Counted from the stretch's first letter, positions 1 to 7,048 are shown. The stretch: 8,271 bases of DNA from Chloroflexota bacterium (GCA_030599405.1 JAUVOB010000039.1:1-8271); one strand, 5' to 3'. The notes: generated from the sequence alone by a model not told the origin. Program-made: numbers and translations.

Positions 1-1
1 A

Positions 2-403
2 TTATCCCCTGAGTTAACAAGACACTTCAGAGGTCTCAGGCTCTGGTTACCCCTAAAGATGGTTGGCGTGGCGTCGTTTAGAGCCGCGCTGTCGGAGAAG
101 ATATTGCTTGCCCGATACTTTCACCATAAGTTGAAGGAAATGGACGGTTTTGAGGTCGGACCTGAGCCCGATCTGTCAATTGCTTCTTACCGGGCTATTC
201 CAGACCGGGGGGACATCGATGATGATAACCGGCGGCTAGTAGAAGAGATTAGGGCGGTCGGCCGGGTGCTGATAAGCTCGACTAGGCTTGGCGGGAATTA
301 TGTCCTTCGCCTCGCTGTTGTCTCTTTTCGCACGCACCTGGACGAGATAGAGGAGACGATAGAAATACTGCGAAGCACGGCCGCCAGATTGCGAGGGAGA
401 TAA
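2..403 (+). CDS. PLP-dependent group II decarboxylase (aromatic-L-amino-acid decarboxylase-like), C-terminal part
   Basis: This is the last 133 codons of a gene that begins left of the window. The frame is open from base 2 and ends at TAA 401-403. The ATG at 59 is internal, because the residues before it (ELTRHFRGLRLWLPLK) are a conserved stretch found just after the PLP-lysine region in aromatic amino acid and tyrosine/DOPA decarboxylases. It is followed by GVASFRAAL, an FEVGPEPDLSIASYR strand, and VLISSTRLGGNYVLRLAVVSFRTH, which together form the family's small C-terminal domain. Members decarboxylate aromatic or related amino acids to amines using pyridoxal phosphate. The PLP lysine and substrate-specificity loops are outside the window, so the substrate cannot be named. 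The gene converges on the glycosyltransferase gene with only 8 bases between the stop codons. Confident in the family, not in the substrate. Confidence 0.9.
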   Translation, partial: LSPELTRHFRGLRLWLPLKMVGVASFRAALSEKILLARYFHHKLKEMDGFEVGPEPDLSIASYRAIPDRGDIDDDNRRLVEEIRAVGRVLISSTRLGGNYVLRLAVVSFRTHLDEIEETIEILRSTAARLRGR

Positions 404-411
404 GTTGAGGG

Positions 412-1536
412 TTACGTCCCCATCTGATAGCTGGCTGCGTTCTCAAGTACATCAAGGATTTTCACGGCCGCCGTATCCCAGGAAAAACGACGGGCGTTAA
501 TAATGCCAGCCTCGACTAGGCGATGGCGTAATGTATCATCGTCGAGAATCTGAAAGATCCCATCGCCAATAGCCGTCTGGTCGAGCGGATCGACGAGCAA
601 GGCCGCGTCACCGGCAATCTCCGGAAGTGAGCTGGAATTCGAGGCCAAGACTGGCGTCCCGCAGGCATTCGCCTCTACCAGTGGAAATCCAAACCCTTCA
701 TAGAGCGAAGGGAATACCAAGGCATCGGCCGCGGAAATCAAGGCTCCCTTGTCTTTATCGGCGATGTAGCCGGTAAGAAGAATACGTTCCCGATTAGCCG
801 GTTTCATTTCTTGCACTTTTTCCACGATAGGCTCAGCCAACCAACCAAGCTTTCCGGCGAGGACCAGCTGGTGGTCCACCCCACTGCCAATAAAACTGTC
901 GATAAGTCGCGCCAGATTCTTACGAGGCTGGACCGTTCCAATATGGAGGACGTATGGTGGTGTTATGCCGTACTTCTCCACAACAACTGCCCGTTTATCT
1001 GCATCGCTAACCGGCCTTAGCTGCGGGTCAATTCCGGGGAATACAACCGCCACTTTTTCGGCAGGGATCTTATAGTATTTGCTCAGGTCTTCTTTTGTAG
1101 CCGCGGAGTCGGCGATAACCTTCCTGGCGCGTCTCGAATTGTGTCCAGTGCTCCAGCGGAGGTAGACAAGCTGCCTGCGTGTATGAGCATCCGGGTAATG
1201 CAAGAAGCCGAGATCATGTACTGTAGCCACGCTGGGACGGCGGTAGGAGTAAGGTATGACATGGGCCGGCGTGAAAAAGACGTCAGGCGGATTCCTATGT
1301 ACTTCGGATGCAAGCTTCAGATGCGTCCACAAGCGCGGAAAAGATAGTTCCACATGCTCGATTCCATCAGCGATTGGGAACATGTCCTCGGCTGGTCTGT
1401 CGTTGTAATAGAGGCGGATTCGATGTCCCCGGGATGTGGCTAGCTGGATTAGCGATCTCGTAAGAAAGAGAGAATAGGCTTCCGTTCCTGTCCGCTCACT
1501 TACAATGGCTCGACTGGCGTCAACGCCGATTATCAT
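412..1536 (-). CDS. Glycosyltransferase family 4 (GT-B fold)
   Basis: The product is a 374-residue retaining GT-B enzyme that would transfer a sugar from a nucleotide-sugar donor to a glycan or lipid acceptor at the cytoplasmic face of the membrane. The N-terminal acceptor half starts MIIGVDASRAI and contains the TVHDLGF segment (about 105-111). The C-terminal donor half has HIGTVQPRKN (198-207), the LVLAGKLGW strand and the GT4 E-x7-E motif EGFGFPLVE (280-288), followed by NACGTPVLAS and LPEIAGDAALLVDP. The frame is open further upstream (ATG at 1560, another start at 1629), but the fold begins at residue 1 of the ATG at 1536, which has AAGGGA upstream and lies 14 bases after the SH3 gene's stop. 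An ATG at 1560 overlapping that stop is the alternative. It is the last gene of the leftward run. The acceptor is unknown; surface-polysaccharide or glycolipid synthesis is the likeliest role. Confidence 0.92.
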   Translation of the reverse strand: MIIGVDASRAIVSERTGTEAYSLFLTRSLIQLATSRGHRIRLYYNDRPAEDMFPIADGIEHVELSFPRLWTHLKLASEVHRNPPDVFFTPAHVIPYSYRRPSVATVHDLGFLHYPDAHTRRQLVYLRWSTGHNSRRARKVIADSAATKEDLSKYYKIPAEKVAVVFPGIDPQLRPVSDADKRAVVVEKYGITPPYVLHIGTVQPRKNLARLIDSFIGSGVDHQLVLAGKLGWLAEPIVEKVQEMKPANRERILLTGYIADKDKGALISAADALVFPSLYEGFGFPLVEANACGTPVLASNSSSLPEIAGDAALLVDPLDQTAIGDGIFQILDDDTLRHRLVEAGIINARRFSWDTAAVKILDVLENAASYQMGT

Positions 1537-1550
1537 CCTGGGAGTTTCCC

Positions 1551-2129
1551 TTAGCGGCATTCGCCCATGATCAAAAACTCCTCCGCAACCCAGCCCTCTT
1601 CGAGCGAAACAGTTCGGACCTTTATCCAATTAAAGCCATTGGCTTCAACCGGTTCTTCACCAACTACTAGCGTGAGATAGCTCCCATCGCGAAGGATCGT
1701 TACCTCGCCACCACCTGGAGCATCCCGTAAAGTGAGACCGCTACCAGCTGTACCTTCGACGATTGCCCTGCAGATTGTCTCAGTTGGCGTTGGGGTCGGG
1801 AGACTGGGATCAACTGTAGGTGATGGAGAAGGTGTTGGTGGCTGGGTCTCTAACAGTTCATCAGGCTCTTCCGTGGCAACTTCCAACGGATTGTCGCCAT
1901 TGCTCAGTCCATTATCATCGGTTACCTGTCCATAACTGTATATGAGCAATGCGATGGCTGCTAGAAATAGCATCAAGCTACCGAGCAGGGTAAACCTGGC
2001 GCGGCGTAGCATCGATTCCCTTTCCAAGGTGTAAAAACGCGCACTTCCGCGTTTAATTCCCTGGTAGGCTATCAGCGCAGCAATTGCAGCGACGACCGTT
2101 AGTATAATCGGTAGCGTTATTCCACTCAT
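1551..2129 (-). CDS. Small membrane protein with two TM segments, Pro/Thr linker and C-terminal SH3-like domain
   Basis: The 192-residue protein has a hydrophobic segment at about 5-23, a basic loop (RGSARFYTLERESMLRRAR) and a second hydrophobic segment at about 46-65. An acidic then Pro/Thr/Ser-rich linker follows (67-118, PPTPSPSPT and PTPTPT). The C-terminal module of about 70 residues looks like a bacterial SH3 (SH3b) domain: LTLRDAPGGGEVTILRDGSYL, then NWIKVR and EEGWVAEEFL. Such domains usually bind cell-wall or other extracellular ligands, so the module probably lies outside the membrane on a flexible tether. Cys120 and Cys191 bracket the domain and could form a disulfide if exported. 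The start ATG overlaps the tsaC stop (ATGA at 2126-2129), suggesting translational coupling. No enzymatic motif is visible, and its role beside prmC/tsaC is unknown. Confidence 0.82.
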   Translation of the reverse strand: MSGITLPIILTVVAAIAALIAYQGIKRGSARFYTLERESMLRRARFTLLGSLMLFLAAIALLIYSYGQVTDDNGLSNGDNPLEVATEEPDELLETQPPTPSPSPTVDPSLPTPTPTETICRAIVEGTAGSGLTLRDAPGGGEVTILRDGSYLTLVVGEEPVEANGFNWIKVRTVSLEEGWVAEEFLIMGECR

Positions 2130-2752
2130 GCCGGTTTCAAATCTCCAACTACTAGATCTCTAGCTGGTATTGGTCCTTTCCGGATTATCCGAGGAGGATC
2201 GGAAGTGAAATCCAATATCGTGGAAGCAACGCCATGTCGTACCGCTCCCCCATCCAGGACTGCAGCGATGGATCCCTGAAGGGCCATCATTGCCTGATCG
2301 GCGGTGAGGGCCGGATTGGAACCCGACTGGTTGGCGCTGCTCGCCGCAATCGCCCCTCCGGCACTGCTAATTAGGCGCCGAGCGATTACATTATCGGGTA
2401 CTCTTACAGCAATCCCTTGGTTCGGGGACAATCCGCTGGCTAAATCCGATCGTTTATGGAGGATGAGAGTAAGCGGCCCTGGCCAATATCTATCGATGAG
2501 TGTTCTGGCCTCAGCGGGGATTCTCATGGCGATGCTGTCCAAGTCGCTCTTGCCGGCCAGCAATACGGGTATTCCCTTATGCCGGGGACGGTTCTTCGCA
2601 ATATAGAGCTTGTCTATGGCATCCGGATTAGTCACGTCAGCCCCAACGCCGTACAAGGTGTCGGTTGGAAAGGCGACAAGGTATCCGAGCATGATCAGTT
2701 CGGCTGCTTGTTCTATTGTTTCCGGGCGACTAGCATCCAACATCTTTACCAT
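2126..2752 (-). CDS. tsaC: L-threonylcarbamoyladenylate synthase (TsaC/Sua5/YrdC family)
   Basis: This cytosolic enzyme makes threonylcarbamoyl-AMP from threonine, bicarbonate and ATP. That is the first step of the N6-threonylcarbamoyladenosine (t6A37) modification of ANN-decoding tRNAs. The 208-residue protein has the YrdC-fold signatures in order: PTDTLYGVG (29-37), KNRPRHKGIPVLL (53-65), WPGPLTLIL (90-98), IAVRVPDN (114-121), ASSANQSG (137-144) and STILDF (177-182). At this length it has only the YrdC domain, without the extra C-terminal domain of Sua5, so TsaC type is the better name. Its ATG overlaps the prmC stop by one base (TAATG), and its own stop overlaps the next start. The prmC-tsaC pairing is common in bacteria and supports both calls. 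Confidence 0.95.
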   Translation of the reverse strand: MVKMLDASRPETIEQAAELIMLGYLVAFPTDTLYGVGADVTNPDAIDKLYIAKNRPRHKGIPVLLAGKSDLDSIAMRIPAEARTLIDRYWPGPLTLILHKRSDLASGLSPNQGIAVRVPDNVIARRLISSAGGAIAASSANQSGSNPALTADQAMMALQGSIAAVLDGGAVRHGVASTILDFTSDPPRIIRKGPIPARDLVVGDLKPA

Positions 2753-3624
2753 TACTCATTATCGCTATCGGCTTCGCCGGTACAGATGCGAACTACGCGA
2801 TCATGCCCGGCGTAATCTTGAATCACGTCAACCCGAGCGGAGGGAAAGGTGGATTGGGCTAATAAACTCGCGGCCTGGCCTTGCTGCCATCCGATCTCAA
2901 GCAGCATCGCGCCGCCGCGAGCCAGCCTTTTACCGGCCTGGGCCAGTAACTGCCGAATGCCATCCAATCCATCAGACCCACCCCGTAAGGCGACGTCCGG
3001 CTCGTACCATTTTACACCAACACCTAGTGACGTCCACTCGTGGTCGGCAATATACGGCAGGTTGGCAACTATGAGATCTGGGGCATCCACGATCGGTTGA
3101 AGATATTGGCCATGATGAAATTCAATTCTGTCGTCAAAGCCTAGAATCCGAGAATTCTCTTCGGCTAGCTCGAGGGCATTGTTAGAGATATCTGTCGCTT
3201 CAATCCGGGCATTGGGTAATTCACTTGCCAGAGCCAGAGCAATACAGCCGCTACCGGTACCTACATCGACGATATGGGGCCAACCCAGCTTACTGTATCC
3301 ATGTGCAACCCATTCCAGAGCTAAATCTACTAGCTGTTCAGTCTCCGGCCTTGGAATAAGCACTGAAAGCGATACCTTAATATCGAGGCCGTGGAATTGA
3401 GTCTTGCCGACCAGGTAGGGAATGGGTTCTCCGTTGCTGGCTCGTTCCAAGAGCGAGAGATAACGATACGCCTGTTCTGGATTCATGATCTCCTCATCAT
3501 GAGTGATGAGGTATCCGTGGCTCACTGCCATCACATATTCCAGGATCAGGCGGGTATCGAGGGCTGGGGATGGTGAATCGACGAGCTTTTTCCGGCCGGT
3601 TGCCAGGGCTTCCCTAATCGTCAT
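2752..3624 (-). CDS. prmC: Peptide chain release factor N5-glutamine methyltransferase PrmC (HemK)
   Basis: PrmC uses S-adenosylmethionine to methylate the glutamine of the GGQ motif in release factors RF1 and RF2, which supports efficient translation termination. The 290-residue protein has the helical N-terminal release-factor-binding domain (1-75, ending GEPIPYLVG), LIPRPETE (89-96), the Rossmann SAM motif VDVGTGSGCIAL (119-130), an acidic residue after strand 2 (ATDIS, 143-147), the catalytic tetrapeptide as NLPY (188-191) and EPDVALRGGSDGL (208-220). The tetrapeptide is NPPY in most model enzymes; here the second position is Leu. The ATG at 3624 has AGAGG only 2 bases upstream, so its ribosome site is tightly spaced. 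A 68-base gap with two inverted repeats separates it from cysC. It leads the tightly overlapping prmC-tsaC-SH3-GT group. Confidence 0.95.
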   Translation of the reverse strand: MTIREALATGRKKLVDSPSPALDTRLILEYVMAVSHGYLITHDEEIMNPEQAYRYLSLLERASNGEPIPYLVGKTQFHGLDIKVSLSVLIPRPETEQLVDLALEWVAHGYSKLGWPHIVDVGTGSGCIALALASELPNARIEATDISNNALELAEENSRILGFDDRIEFHHGQYLQPIVDAPDLIVANLPYIADHEWTSLGVGVKWYEPDVALRGGSDGLDGIRQLLAQAGKRLARGGAMLLEIGWQQGQAASLLAQSTFPSARVDVIQDYAGHDRVVRICTGEADSDNE

Positions 3625-3633
3625 ATCCTCTGA

Positions 3634-3648
3634 TCAACAAAATGTTGA
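3634..3648. repeat. Small inverted repeat upstream of prmC
   Basis: TCAACA (3634-3639) and TGTTGA (3643-3648) are perfect 6-bp arms with a 3-base loop. They end 9 bases before the prmC start codon, next to its AGAGG ribosome site. In the message this hairpin could affect ribosome access; in DNA it could be a short operator. Confidence 0.35.
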
Positions 3649-3655
3649 ATACAAT

Positions 3656-3691
3656 GTGACTGTGGCAGATATATCTTGCCCTTACAGTGAC
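3656..3691. repeat. Imperfect long hairpin in the cysC-prmC gap
   Basis: Reading leftward from just past the cysC stop, GTCACTGT (3691-3684) pairs with ACAGTCAC (3663-3656) with one mismatch. GGC pairs with GCC inside it, and the centre is the perfect palindrome AGATATATCT (3667-3676). No T-run follows, so it is not a standard intrinsic terminator. It could stabilise the cysC transcript end, slow polymerase, or bind a regulator ahead of prmC. Confidence 0.45.
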
Positions 3692-3692
3692 C

Positions 3693-4259
3693 CTATTCCA
3701 GTTCCGCAACCGGGATGAGACCTGTATCCTCTAGGTCGCCGAGGATCTTTCCAGCACTCTCGAGAGGTGTCTGGAGATCAGTACGCACATGAATATCCGG
3801 ATTGCTCGGCGCCTCAAAAGGATCAGAAATACCCGTAAAATTCGGGATCGCTCCTTCAAGGGCCTTCTTGTAGAGGCCTTTTACATCTCGCTCGACTACG
3901 GATTCCAGCGACGCGTCAACAAATACCTCGATGAAATTCGTAGTTTCCGCACGAACGCGATCACGTATTGACTGGTAAGGAGAGATAAAGGAGCAAATGC
4001 AGGCGACTCCGTTGCGAGAGAGTAACTTGGCCACGAAGGTGACCCGCTCGATATTCTTCTCACGGTCTTCCTTGCTGAATCCCAGGTCACGGGTGAGACT
4101 TTCACGGACAATATCGCCATCAAGACGCTCTACCAAAAGACCGCGCCCGCGTAATTCCTCCTCAAGGATATTAGCGATGGTTGTCTTGCCCGAACCGGAA
4201 AGACCGGTCATCCAGAGAACGAATCCTTTCTGTCCTTTTGCTGAATCTGATTTCGTCAT
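3693..4259 (-). CDS. cysC: Adenylylsulfate (APS) kinase CysC
   Basis: CysC phosphorylates APS at the 3' position with ATP to give PAPS, the activated sulfate used by PAPS reductases and by sulfotransferases. The 188-residue cytosolic protein is close to full family length. It carries the Walker A loop GLSGSGKTT (19-27), DGDIVRESLTRDLGFSKEDR (47-66), the FISPYQSIRDRVR segment (91-103), KGLYKKALEGAIPNFTGI (127-144) and DPFEAPSNPDI, all typical of APS kinases. It is a standalone kinase, not fused to Sat or to an elongation-factor-type GTPase. It lies 30 bases after the phosphohydrolase gene and shares a strand with sat. No clear Shine-Dalgarno sequence precedes ATG 4259 (the upstream bases are CTTCACTCAT), so translation may depend on coupling. 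No sulfate-reduction gene is nearby. Confidence 0.95.
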   Translation of the reverse strand: MTKSDSAKGQKGFVLWMTGLSGSGKTTIANILEEELRGRGLLVERLDGDIVRESLTRDLGFSKEDREKNIERVTFVAKLLSRNGVACICSFISPYQSIRDRVRAETTNFIEVFVDASLESVVERDVKGLYKKALEGAIPNFTGISDPFEAPSNPDIHVRTDLQTPLESAGKILGDLEDTGLIPVAELE

Positions 4260-4289
4260 ATGAGTGAAGCTAAGTTTTCAAGCGCTTAC

Positions 4290-5720
4290 TTATCTAATTA
4301 CTTTCCCTTGCATGTCGGAGGGAATCGGCAGACCAAATATATCTAGGACCGTCGGCGCAAAGTCCATCAATTGGGATGGAGGTAAGGATACACCGCCAAG
4401 ATCTTCTTCAGGAGGTGTGTAAATCCATATGCCGTTTACTGCGTGATTCGCATCATCCGGGCCCGTGTCGTTTTCGAATGTGTAAATATCACCATGGCCG
4501 AAACTGCCAACCGAGCGCCAGCCCATGTTGTCAAAATAAACGAGAAGATCAGGAGCCACGCCACGCACCTCGCGGTAAATATCCTGGGGCTTGAAAACTT
4601 TGTTGTCCAGCATCTTGCCATCAGGTGCGGGTATGCTCTTAATATGTTCGGCTAACGTATCGCGAAATGATTCGTATTTGTCCGCCGGTATGCAGCCGTT
4701 TGGTTCGCGGCCCTCTACATTAAGAAATATCCGGCCGTAATATCCACCGTCGGCCCATGCTCTTGTATTAGCCCAATCTACCTCTACCTTCTCAAAAGAT
4801 GACAGATGTCCCTCTGGTGGATCGTCGTACAATCGGAGGTAGCCTTCTTGCCGGAGCCACTCGTTGATACAAATCCCACCGTCCATTTTTTTTACGCCAT
4901 GGTCGGAGACAACGATTATATGGGTCTCGGGTGGTATTCTCTCGAGTAACGTACCAATTTCCTTGTCAAGATAAAGATAGTATTCCCAAATCGCATTAAC
5001 GAATGGGCTATCAGGATTGTGCTTTCGATGCTCTGGATCGTGATGGGCCCAAAGACCGTGATGGATGCGATCGACGCCCATCTCTACAAACATAAAGAAA
5101 TCCCAGGGTTTCTCGTCCATCAGATACCGGAGCACTCGAAATCGTTTCTCGGTCATCTCGTAAATCTGCTTTAGCAGGAATGCCTTGTCATCAGTCCGGT
5201 ATTGGGGCACGTCCACATCATAAACCTCCGGAGCGAGTAGACTCTCAACCTCTGTTCGAAGGGACGCTGGATGCGTCCATTGGACTTTCGGATTCGTCGT
5301 ACTTGGAGTCAGAAAGCTGGAGATAAGGAAACCATTGATTGGTTTTACTGGGTAGGTTTGCGGCACACCGACAACTGTACACTGCAATCCCTTCTCACCC
5401 AGGATATCCCAAATGCGTCTTTCTTTTACGGTCAAACCGGTGGCGATGTAACGATTATCGTAGCTATAATCTCGCCTATTACGAAACCCATAAAAGCCGA
5501 GTACACCGGGATCTTTACTGCTGGTCATAGAGCTCCACGCTGGCACGGTTATGGCCGGCGTAGAGCTATACATCTCGCTTGTCGCACCCCCATCAATCAA
5601 CCGTTTAAAATTGGGTAGCTTATCGCGCCACGTGTGGAATATTAACTCTGGCGGGGCACAGTCAAGGCCTATTACGAACACCTTTGGACTCTTTTTTCGT
5701 CCAAACAGTTTCTTCAACAT
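4290..5720 (-). CDS. Cytosolic AlkP-superfamily phosphohydrolase/phosphodiesterase (NPP-like, COG3379 type)
   Basis: The 476-residue protein belongs to the alkaline phosphatase superfamily, near nucleotide pyrophosphatases/phosphodiesterases. Likely two-metal ligands in order are Asp20 (VIGLDCAPPEL), the nucleophile Thr58 (PAITVPAW), Asp217 and His221 (EMGVDRIHHGLW), Asp273-His274 (VVSDHGVKKM) and His426 (DANHAVNGIW). This is the NPP-type pattern with Thr as nucleophile. There is no signal peptide or membrane segment, so it should act in the cytosol. The frame also opens at TTG 5744, but ATG 5720 is chosen because a purine-rich AAGAGA precedes it at usable spacing, and it starts MLKKLFGRKK just before the first strand. 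It lies between sat and cysC, so a nucleotide such as PAP, APS or PAPS, or a phospho-intermediate of glycan sulfation, is a reasonable substrate guess. The substrate is inference only. Confidence 0.88.
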   Translation of the reverse strand: MLKKLFGRKKSPKVFVIGLDCAPPELIFHTWRDKLPNFKRLIDGGATSEMYSSTPAITVPAWSSMTSSKDPGVLGFYGFRNRRDYSYDNRYIATGLTVKERRIWDILGEKGLQCTVVGVPQTYPVKPINGFLISSFLTPSTTNPKVQWTHPASLRTEVESLLAPEVYDVDVPQYRTDDKAFLLKQIYEMTEKRFRVLRYLMDEKPWDFFMFVEMGVDRIHHGLWAHHDPEHRKHNPDSPFVNAIWEYYLYLDKEIGTLLERIPPETHIIVVSDHGVKKMDGGICINEWLRQEGYLRLYDDPPEGHLSSFEKVEVDWANTRAWADGGYYGRIFLNVEGREPNGCIPADKYESFRDTLAEHIKSIPAPDGKMLDNKVFKPQDIYREVRGVAPDLLVYFDNMGWRSVGSFGHGDIYTFENDTGPDDANHAVNGIWIYTPPEEDLGGVSLPPSQLMDFAPTVLDIFGLPIPSDMQGKVIR

Positions 5721-5730
5721 GGTTTTTCTC

Positions 5731-5781
5731 TTGGCAGCGGCCAAACCGGAAGTAACACGATAGCGGCCTGTGTTCCGGAAC
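5731..5781. repeat. Palindromes in the sat-phosphohydrolase gap
   Basis: The 63-base gap holds a perfect 10-bp palindrome GTTCCGGAAC (5772-5781), two bases past the sat stop, and a TTGGC/GCCAA hairpin (5731-5735 with 5740-5744) just before the phosphohydrolase ribosome site. Neither has a T-run, so they are not obvious terminators and read-through from sat is likely. Confidence 0.35.
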
Positions 5782-5783
5782 GG

Positions 5784-7001
5784 TTACGGAGAATCGTTGT
5801 TGTTTCTTGCTTTAATACCGTCAATTAGGACTTTCGAGACCTCTGGACGCGTGAATTCAGGAGGGAGCATTTCACCTCGCTCCAACATCTCCCGCACTTG
5901 CGTACCGCTCAAGAAGATCCAGTTTTCGCGGTCGTGCGGACACGTTTTCGAACTCACGACCATACCGCATTTCTTACAATAGAAAGTGTAATCGAAGGGG
6001 AGTATTTCGATGCCGACTTCATCACGTTTGAAGGTGTCGAAGATAAGTTGCGCGTCATAGGTGCCGTAATAATCGCCGACACCAGCATGGTCGCGCCCGA
6101 CAATAAAATGAGTGCAGCCGTAGTTCTTGCGGACCAGGGCGTGGAAAATCGCCTCACGTGGACCGGCATACCGCATTGCCGCTGGAAATACGCCAAGCAG
6201 CACACTGTCGGCCGGGTAATAATCACGAAGGATGGCCTGATAACTGGCAATACGGACATCCGCCGGAATATCGTCGGGTTTCGTTTCGCCTACCAGGGGA
6301 TGGATGAAAAGCCCATCAACAATTTCAAGTGCCGCTTTCTGAATATACTCATGGGCCCGGTGTATAGGATTCCTGGTTTGGAATCCGACGATCCGGCGCC
6401 AACCACGCCTGGCGAACATCCTGCGTGTTTGAGCAGGCGTGTGTCGCAGCTCAGGGAATTCGATTGATGCCGCGGCAGGCAAATCGACTACCCATATCTC
6501 GCCTCCCACCAGGATATCGCCTTGGTGCAATAACCGCGATACGCTGGGGTGTGACTCGTCGGTCGTTCCATAAACCAGTTCGGCCTCCCGACGCTTGTCG
6601 TATTCGAAAAGTTCGGCAACCTCCATGACTGCGAGAACTCTTCCTTCTTCGCAAAGGGCAATCTCCTGGCCAATCTGGAATCCGCTTGCTGTTTCTCTAT
6701 CGACGGGAAGGGTGACGGGCAGCGACCAAAGAAGATTGTTGCTCAGCCGCATTTCGCCAACAACGCGCTCGTAGTCCGTCTGTCCCATGAAGCCGGTTAG
6801 CGGGCTCATAGCGCCATGGGCTAGAAGCTCGATGTCAGACAAATTAAATGGATTCAGCTCGACCTTGGTGAGTTCTTCGGCCCGCTCCTGTACCGCTATG
6901 CGCATTTGACCGCGCATCATACGGTTAACCAACTGCCCCCCGTGTGGAGGGCTTACGTCAAGGAGAGCAACAACATTTGCAGATGATTGAAGATCTGTCA
7001 T
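5784..7001 (-). CDS. sat: Sulfate adenylyltransferase (ATP sulfurylase)
   Basis: Sat joins sulfate to the AMP moiety of ATP, giving adenylylsulfate (APS) and pyrophosphate. The 405-residue protein has the N-terminal PUA-like domain (LNPFNLSDIELLAHGAMSPL, GFMG) and the catalytic domain with QTRNPIHRAHE (208-218, the HxxH-type ATP site), VGRDHAGVG (301-309) and the SGTQVREML segment (365-373). A Cys-X2-Cys-X8-Cys cluster with a His two residues on (342, 345, 354, 356) resembles the structural zinc site described in the Thermus thermophilus enzyme. There is no C-terminal APS-kinase domain; cysC is separate. The frame extends to a GTG at 7043, but ATG 7001 has AGGGA upstream while the GTG has no ribosome site, so 7001 is preferred. 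It is the first gene of the leftward run, with a promoter candidate at 7076-7084. Confidence 0.95.
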   Translation of the reverse strand: MTDLQSSANVVALLDVSPPHGGQLVNRMMRGQMRIAVQERAEELTKVELNPFNLSDIELLAHGAMSPLTGFMGQTDYERVVGEMRLSNNLLWSLPVTLPVDRETASGFQIGQEIALCEEGRVLAVMEVAELFEYDKRREAELVYGTTDESHPSVSRLLHQGDILVGGEIWVVDLPAAASIEFPELRHTPAQTRRMFARRGWRRIVGFQTRNPIHRAHEYIQKAALEIVDGLFIHPLVGETKPDDIPADVRIASYQAILRDYYPADSVLLGVFPAAMRYAGPREAIFHALVRKNYGCTHFIVGRDHAGVGDYYGTYDAQLIFDTFKRDEVGIEILPFDYTFYCKKCGMVVSSKTCPHDRENWIFLSGTQVREMLERGEMLPPEFTRPEVSKVLIDGIKARNNNDSP

Positions 7002-7048
7002 AAAGTTCCCTGTGTTATGATTTCTATTGTCTAATATTCTCACGGTAA

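Noticed and set aside
59..403. A complete 114-residue small gene starting at ATG 59
   Set aside because: The frame is open to base 2, and the residues before this ATG match the conserved decarboxylase segment, so this is the tail of a larger gene.
404..411. Bidirectional terminator between the converging decarboxylase and glycosyltransferase genes
   Set aside because: Only 8 bases separate the stops, and I see no hairpin with a T-run there.
1537..1629. N-terminal extension of the glycosyltransferase to the start at 1629
   Set aside because: It would overlap the SH3 gene by 79 bases, and the added residues (MDKGPNCFARRGLGCGG) look like out-of-frame sequence; the GT fold starts at MIIGVDASRA.
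2610..3074. A 154-codon open frame on the + strand across the tsaC/prmC junction
   Set aside because: It is antisense to two well-supported genes; the Arg-rich low-quality translation is typical of a shadow frame.
5898..6467. A 189-codon open frame on the + strand
   Set aside because: It lies wholly antisense to sat, whose motifs are unmistakable, and its translation shows no recognisable family.
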